Shown here in pieces: positions 57,725-64,000 of a stretch of DNA of 64,000 bases (position 1 is its first letter; every line of letters starts with the position of its first letter). The notes beneath the pieces are model-generated. The model was not told the origin of the DNA, did no database searches, and saw nothing but the letters and a program-made list of their open reading frames with translations. This DNA is from Polytrichum commune (taxonomy: Eukaryota > Streptophyta > Polytrichopsida > Polytrichales > Polytrichaceae): positions 20,958,001 through 21,022,000 of the forward strand of contig OX485804.1 of the NCBI GenBank assembly GCA_950295325.1. The letters are read 5' to 3'. The position numbers and the translations under genes are program-made.

Positions 57725-58790
57725 CGAATCGATATGAATCAGTCCTCCTTGCGTTCATGCAATCAAGCGCGAGTCAATTTTTTCCTTCGGAGAACCTACT
57801 ATTTTTTTTGAGCGAGATTCGCAGCTCTTTTTCTGTACAGCGCCTGCCAAAGGCTCTACCCATTTTTGAAAGAGGCGAAATCTTCCACTTACATGATACA
57901 CCACCATATTTGTTCACACCATCAACCAACCCTAAGTTGTTAGATGCAACTGCCAGTTATGATATGTTTTGTTGTAAATTGTCCACAATTTCACAGCAGT
58001 GTTCATAACTTCAAAAAAGCAACCAATTGCTAAAATTTTGATCATCTAGAATTTCTTCTGGGTTTATTTTTTTATCGGTCCCTGTCCTGTCTTGCCATTG
58101 AAGCTTGCATCAACCATCTCAGTTTCCTTCTTGCATTCTTGATGTTTACTGGTGCTTTCTGCATTATTTCATTGCAAATTTTGGATGTCGGTTATAATGA
58201 GTCCTTCACCGATTTCTACTACTCTTTCGTATACCAGATAAATCTCAATTTTCCACCAGCTGCTACAGCAGCTGGATATTGTCCCGAAACCCTAGATACA
58301 ATGAATTCCTCTGGTCAGCCATTTGGGTTGAATTTGGTGTCAATAATAGCTGTCGATATTTGTTTTATTTCATGATGTACTAGCTAGGGCGCGGACTTGT
58401 GCACACTAGGTTTATAATAAAAACACAGTAAATCCACTGTTTCCCTAGAGTACTGGACAGTCCTGCTGCTTACGTGTCGAGAAAACAATTTCCCTTAATT
58501 TGTGGTTTCGATAAGTGCGCTGACGAAGCATCAAAAACTCAATCAGCGGCTTTTGAGAATCAAAAGATTTGTCTCTACCATTAATAAAAAGGAGAAAGAA
58601 CACAGTCAATCAGTGTGAAAAGTGGGTTAGTTGCACCCAGTCAAAACAGCTATACAGCTGGGATAGGGAGCATGTGTGTTTATGTCTATATATATGTATG
58701 TATATAGATATATATATACATCCTATCAGGATTTTTCCAATAAAATTAGACTTGCGTCATGTGAGATGGGTTTCGTTTGAAGCAGGCTAA
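57725..58790 (+). other. probable 3' UTR and polyadenylation region of the U-box gene
   Basis: T-rich sequence after the stop codon with AATAAA signals at 58,416-58,421, 58,583-58,588 and 58,739-58,744. Which, if any, is used cannot be told. The open frame at 57,721-58,008 overlaps the stop codon in another frame and has no known domain. Confidence 0.4.
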
Positions 58791-60090
58791 TTACAAGACG
58801 CTCCAATCAGTCTGCTGGAGTGTGTAACGTACTACACTGTCTTGGGGTATTTAGTGTTGCAAACACTATTTGTGAAGGGCCTAAATGATTAGAGGTCCAA
58901 AAGGGTTGCGTCTGCTAATTGCCAATAGGATATGATACCATTCGTCCACATATTTAACTCTCAAAAGTGAAATGTACTTCATGACATTTAGCATAGCACA
59001 TCATGATACTTGGAAAGATAGTTTTGGGTTTTGATATGTAAGAGGAAGATATTCTTGAGCATACTAATGCCAACTGTCACTTGTGTACACTTTAGTCAGC
59101 TTGTAGACCATTGTGCAACATAAGCATACACCTCATAATTATTAAACATAGTCGTGCCAACATATAAGTGTATGCACTTGAACACCAAGTGTCGTGAGGT
59201 AACACTAATCATAAAGTTGTTGATCACTAGTGTGACCTAGCATATGCCTTGAAATAGGGTAAGTGACACTGTTATGCATGTGACACTACATATCATAAAT
59301 GGAGTAGTACTTTGTACTTATGAGCATTGCTCAATATTGGAGCATAGCTGTATTGATCAGTCTCCATTGAACTTCTATGTGTTGATTATATCTGTATCGT
59401 TACATTGACTTTAAGTATTTATAAGAATTCACAAGGAGAGGACACACCACTCTACTACATGAGCTTTGGTTTTGAAAATTATATTCTGCTCAAATGTGAG
59501 ATGGAGTATCGAGATTGATGGTGAAGAGTAGACCCACGAGAAGCTGATAAACAAATCTGTACTTGTAGTAAGTTGCACAAAAATGATTTTATTAATTACC
59601 TAGGCTAATCAGCAGTTTCTTTGTGTTTTCTGTTGTATACTTATATTGCCTTAACTGAATCAGGGAGATGGAGATATAATTTGAGCCCAATATACTAAGT
59701 AATGCGGTTGCAACTGTTGACTGAATCAGGGAGAAAAAGATTTAATTCCAGCCCAGCACTAAGTAATGCGGTTGCCAATGTTGACTGAATCAGGGAGACG
59801 GAGATTTAATTCCAACCCAATATACCAAGTAATGTGGTTGCCACTGTTGTAGCACACCGGGAACTAGGGTTTTATTTTATTTTATTTATTATACAATTTC
59901 GATCTGCCCCCTATTTCAGTAAGAGAACGCGTGTCCACCTGCTGATGACATTTTGATGCCACCTTCCGTTGGCGAGTAATTAATTCAATTTAATCTTGCG
60001 CCACATACGAATCGGAGTTGGAGGTTATATACAGTGTGACCCGACGAGTTGAGGCACTCTTGACCAGATTTCAAAGGCCGTAATTCTGCA
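58791..60090. other. intergenic sequence
   Basis: No gene recognised. Contains the 3 x 65 bp repeat listed next and a short TATTTAGTGTTGCAAACACT stretch at about 58,848 that lacks MITE ends. Confidence 0.4.
59655..59849 (+). repeat. three tandem copies of a 65-bp repeat
   Basis: Copies start at 59,655, 59,721 and 59,785, each with CTGAATCAGGGAGA, then GATTTAATTCCAGCCCA-like sequence and AAGTAATGCGGTTGC. Spacings are 66 and 64 bp. Confidence 0.9.
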
Positions 60091-60310
60091 CTGGACAATG
60101 AATTATGAGCAAGCAAGGCAGTGGCCCGGGAGATTTTTGGGCAGAATCAGTCAAAATCCTCTCCCTTTCAAGTCCAATTGGTCCCATGTTGCGATCTTTA
60201 CTGATTCGAGGTACATTCTATAGATTCCTCGGGAATAATGGGAAATCCTCCTGGAGTCTTGACCTTCAACTGGTTCTCTCTCAAACTCAACTGGTTGGCT
60301 CTCCCCCATC
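60090..60310 (-). repeat. reverse copy of the 220-bp unit
   Basis: Shows the complement of the array's blocks in order: TTTTTGGGCAGAATCAGTCA, TTCAAGTCCAATTGGTCCCA, CATTCTATAGATTCCTCGGG and TCAACTGGTTCTCTCTCAAA. Followed by a GGGAAGGCAA-type simple repeat to about 60,350. Confidence 0.55.
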
Positions 60311-60350
60311 CATTGAGGGAAGGCAAGGGAAGGCAAGGCAAGGGAAGGCG

Positions 60351-61539
60351 AGCACTATTGTTCAAATTTCAAAGACCGGTAAAGTGCCATCAAGAGCAAC
60401 GTGACAAACGGATGTACCTCATTTAATCCTCAATGCTGGCTCATGGCTGACCTGTGCAGAGAGCAGGAATTGTGGGATTCGTTCAGAGTCAGGAAGGGAT
60501 ATGCACCATCAAAACCCGTGAGATAGCTTTAGGAATGCTATCGTTTGGTACACTTGATTTCCTGTGTACCCTGCTGCTCGCCCAGTCCATGTGTTGAAGA
60601 CAAATAGAAGTGTGTACCAAGGCCTTCCAAGGGCTACTTACATCACGAAGGCCAGTGCGTGCGATACCCTGTACAAGATCCATTGGCGGATTTATATTCC
60701 GGGGAGGAATAGGGGAGCCCCTTGGGAGTAAATTAATAAAGAATTGCTTCAGTCTCCTTAGATATTACAGACTCTGGCCACTGTATTAACCCAGTTTTAG
60801 CTTAGTGTTCCTTTGTCAGGTTATGGCCTCCCTGTACGTACTCACATGTTGACCATTCCAATTGTCTCAGTAGATTTTGTTGAAAGAGTGGAATTAAACC
60901 ATACATGGGTTCCACAGTTCAATGAATGTCAATATTCAAGGCCACTTGAAGGGGTGGTTAATGTCAGCGATATCTAGATTGTTGACATTGTCAAACCAGT
61001 AGATTATACAACAAATTCTAATCAAGTGAGGCTGAATCTGCCTAGTACCATTTTTTTTGGAAGTGGATGCTTTTGCCATCTAACAGAATGATCATTGCTT
61101 GGCGTGCCCAAAATGTGTTCAGTTGTTTTTACTAATTACGCCGAATCCATAATTGACTGCCTTCAGAAAAATTGGATGGTACAAACTTTACTCGTAACGC
61201 ATTTATGCGGATTGTTGTAACGGATGCGGGTGAATGTTGCTTACAGCTTGTGCAGATGATGATTTGCGCAGTGGCTTGCTGGAGAATTCAGTGGTGATGT
61301 GAGGTGTTCATGGGGCTTGATTATAGATTGGTGCTCAGAAGCATTCCTGTATTGTTGAGAAAGAAACAGGGCAACTGTATGTTGCAATAAAGACACACCA
61401 ATCCAACATCCACCTGGAATTCAACATTCAACTTCTCCTGCTGGCGTAATTAAATAAACATAATTCCCAATATGCAGAAGTGTACATCCCATCAGGTTTT
61501 AAGTGTGTAGCCAAGATGCATGTATATGTCACGGAGAGC
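60351..61539. other. intergenic sequence
   Basis: No gene or clear repeat. Base composition is closer to the gene island than to the repeat-rich part of the window. Confidence 0.4.
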
Positions 61540-62523
61540 AGGGGGAGAGAATGAAATCAGTTCGCATAGGTGCTCAATGTAGGAGCATTCTGTATTATTG
61601 CACCAAGCAGCACATCTCAAATTATAGAATATTGCCAGAAATTTACAAAGCTTTTCAGAGTTTCGAATTGGGTCTCAAAGATGTATCGAAGAACCTTGCA
61701 GTTATACTGTTTCTTGACTGGACAAAACCACATAGACCTGTTGCACGGATTATATACCTTTGCACAAAATACTAGACGATGCGAAGAAGCGGCATCTGCA
61801 AGTAGAAATCTCACCTTTTAATGCACTCAGCAAACTTTAATCAAAGTGTCCACTCGGAGACCTTGCAGATCCAAAGCACATCTTCAAAAAGAAGCACCAT
61901 TGGCAGGTCATAATATATTGCCTCAGAATTTACCAAGTGCTGAAACTCCTTCACAGCGTTTACAAATTGGGTCCCAAGATGCACTGAAGAATCCTGCAGC
62001 TATACTATAATTTCTTGACTGGACAAATGCACACAGGCCTGTTTGAACGGAATCTATTTTTGAAAACCAAAATACTGAATGATATGAAGAAGCCATATCC
62101 GCAAGAAGGAATGAGTGACCACTAGGAGAAAGACTCCAGCACCATAGAACATTGCGAGAGATTTACAAAGTGTGGAAACAACTTCATGTCCACAAAGTTC
62201 TCAAATTGGGTGCCAAGATGTATAGAAGAATCCTGCAGGTACACTATAATTTCTCACTAGACAAATCCGCATAGACCTGCTGAACGGATTACATATATAT
62301 ATATAGGAAATTGTTAAATTGACCACGTAGTTTGTTAAAACCACCACAAAAACGCGTTGTGTGGTCACATGACCTGTCAAACTTTGTCAAAGAGGAGCAA
62401 GGTATGAGCTTTGTGTTAAAAGTAATAAGCTTGGCCAACTTGGATGACAAGTCGGAGACTAGTCGACATCTTACATGTTGACTTTGGTACTTTTAACCAG
62501 TGTGTGGTCGATTTAACAATCCC

Positions 62524-62557
<34 letters not shown>

Positions 62558-63189
62558 GTGTACAAAACCCTAGATGACACAAAGAAGGCAAATCTGTTCT
62601 TGCAGATCTCACCTTTTGATGCATACTCTTGAGAAAAGATCCAAGCACAACTTGAAACTCAAGAAGCACCATATGATCTCAGTTCTTAAAATATACTCAG
62701 AAATTTACAAAGTGAGGAAACTTCATGTACACAAAGTTGTCAGCATGGATCCCGAGATGATGTCTGTATCAAGAATCCTGCAGTTACACTTTAGCTTCTT
62801 GATTGGACAAAACCACATAGGCCTCTTGAACGAAATACATATATGTTTACCTATGTACAAAACACTGAATGATACGAAAAAGCCACATTTGCAAGAGGAG
62901 ATCTCAACTTTTGATGCACACTCTGAGAAAACATGATCCAAGCACAACTTTAAACTCAAGAAGCACCATATAATCTCAGTTCATAGGATATTTCCAGAAA
63001 TTTACAGAGTGCGGAAACTTCTTCATGTCCACAAAACTGCCAACATGGATCCCGTGGCGTGATCTGTATAGAAGTTTCCTGCAGTTACAATATTCTATGA
63101 CTGGACAAAACCACTAGATAGGCCTGTTGACCGGATTCAACCAAACATATGTATATTTGTATACAAAACACTGAACAACAAGAAGAAAC

Positions 63190-63190
<1 letters not shown>
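61540..63190. repeat. five tandem copies of a 300-bp repeat downstream of the SMP-30 gene
   Basis: The landmark TTCTTGACTGGACAAA (with variants) occurs near 61,712, 62,016, 62,250, 62,789 and 63,089. Spacing is about 300 bp, with one shortened interval and one interval lengthened by the MITE at 62,306-62,524. Other shared blocks are CAGAAATTTACAAAG, GAAGAATCCTGCAG, ACTGAATGATA-GAAGAAGCC and TCAAGAAGCACCAT. No conserved open frame. Confidence 0.85.
62306..62524. mobile_element. foldback MITE, family E copy 2, inside the 300-bp repeat
   Basis: A 219-bp element with inverted ends GGAAATTGTTAAATTGACCA and GGTCGATTTAACAATCCCC, TA on both sides (62,304-62,305 and 62,525-62,526), and an internal GTGTGGTCACATGACCTGTC as in copy 1. 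It interrupts the third 300-bp unit and is followed directly by a TATC tetranucleotide tract (62,525-62,557). Confidence 0.75.

Positions 63191-63192
<2 letters not shown>

Positions 63193-63224
<32 letters not shown>
63193..63224 (+). repeat. ATC trinucleotide microsatellite
   Basis: Ten ATC units about 40 bp beyond the SMP-30 stop codon, probably in its 3' UTR. Confidence 0.9.
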
Positions 63225-63264
63225 GCAGCTGCTTCTGATGATTCTGAAACTTGGTTTTCAAGGT

Positions 63265-63676
63265 TTATGCAGATTTCTTGTGCATCTTGAACTTGCGCTT
63301 CAATTGACCTTTAGCACCAGGCTTGAGCCAAAAGATATCACCACTGAGGGGCCACTCGGTCATGTTGACATCCAAGCTGGCGGATGTGACGAGAAATTCG
63401 TCCAGATTCTTGCCGTACCAGCATGGTTGAGTGGGACGCTTCACAGGCATTTCGATCTCTTTTACCACTTTGGCATCGGGGGAGATCCGAATAATCTTGT
63501 GGCCATCAAAGATACATGTCCACAGGTATCCTTCATCATCGATGGTGGCACCGTCCGGTACTCCCACAGGGTACAGCGGTGCTGTGTCGAGGAAAAGTCT
63601 CCGGTTGCTTGGGGTGCCTGATTCTTCGTCATAGTCCCATACAAAGATTTTCTTCAATGTGCTGTCTCCGATGTAC
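63265..63676 (-). CDS. SMP-30/gluconolactonase/regucalcin-like protein, last exon (partial)
   Basis: The final exon encodes about 136 residues of an SMP-30/gluconolactonase-family beta-propeller. Members are metal-dependent lactonases or related hydrolases; the substrate here is unknown. Visible family motifs are YIGDS at the exon start, VPDGATIDDEGYLW (with the PDG Asp that binds the metal in regucalcin), KIIRISPDAKVVKEIEMPV, then PTQPCWYGKNLDEFLVTSAS. The acceptor reads TTCTTCACCAG, with the exon starting at 63,676; the frame continuing upstream to 63,699 runs into the intron. TAA stop at 63,265-63,267. Family proteins are about 300 residues, so roughly half lies in upstream exons beyond 64,000. 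The C-terminus is a basic tail (KRKFKMHKKSA) without a peroxisomal SKL. No break in the exon. Confidence 0.87.
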
Positions 63677-64000
63677 CTGGTGAAGAATAGAGGACACAAT
63701 TTAATATGTCAATGAAATGGTGCAGTGAAGACACACAAATTGCACTTCAGCTAATTGAGCAGTTTTTTCAGTGAGTGACTGAATTGAATCATCGTCATTA
63801 ATGATGCAATTGATAGCACAAGCATTGAAATTGTAAGCAGACTGCAGTGGAGCTATGGTTCTGAGCTTTGATCCAATTGCTGCGAAGATATTCCATGTTG
63901 ATCCTACAAGATAACATGTAGAGAGGTTGTAGGTTACAGGGGTTTTTGTTGTGCAGTTGTTGAAGAGGTGGAGAAAAGAGAATCTTCTTTCCAGTGATAA
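63677..64000 (-). other. intron of the SMP-30-like gene
   Basis: Upstream of the acceptor the sequence is AT-rich with a T-rich tract and stops in all minus frames. No further exon is recognised before the window ends, so the donor lies outside. Confidence 0.5.

Overview
The window looks like nuclear DNA of a land plant with a large, repeat-rich genome. The evidence is a plant-type U-box/ARM E3 ligase gene, an intron-bearing SMP-30/regucalcin-like gene with a normal acceptor site, a Ty1/copia remnant, and many small non-autonomous DNA transposons with TA, TTA/TAA or TTAA target duplications. I cannot assign the lineage; a bryophyte, lycophyte or fern is possible, but nothing seen is diagnostic. 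There are no bacterial operons, rRNA genes, intact tRNA genes or CRISPR arrays.

Layout. From 1 to about 54.9 kb the sequence is AT-rich and essentially gene-free. It holds decayed mobile elements: a copia RNase H end with a candidate LTR (2.1-2.7 kb), a SINE-like family in four copies, two PIF/Harbinger-like MITE families (5.9, 20.9, 24.7 and 54.4 kb), a MITE group ending in CACTAAATA but flanked by TA (15.4, 15.8, 33.2, 38.8, 40.4, 45.4, 52.6 and 53.1 kb), a 136-140 bp MITE pair (10.2 and 35.4 kb) and several long foldbacks. Tandem arrays lie at 18.2 kb (about 34-bp minisatellite), 43.0-43.7 kb (78-bp duplication followed by ten hairpins), 46.5 kb (3 x 269 bp) and 51.3-53.1 kb (about 220-bp units). 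From about 54.9 to 60 kb is a gene island carrying an intronless U-box gene with a purine-rich leader. From 61.5 to 63.2 kb is a 5 x 300 bp tandem repeat, followed on the minus strand by the last exon of an SMP-30-family gene whose upstream part lies beyond the window.

The two genes have unrelated roles (ubiquitination; a metal-dependent sugar-lactone or related hydrolase fold), and nothing suggests they act together. The most unusual structure is the hairpin array at 43,304-43,668: ten stem-loops keep the same AGAC loop (one has GGAC) while the two arms of each stem change in a matched way. Also notable are a 73-nt pre-miRNA-like hairpin at 26,683-26,755, long foldbacks at 19.5 and 48.0 kb, and nested insertions that reveal target-site duplications by comparison with uninterrupted repeat copies.
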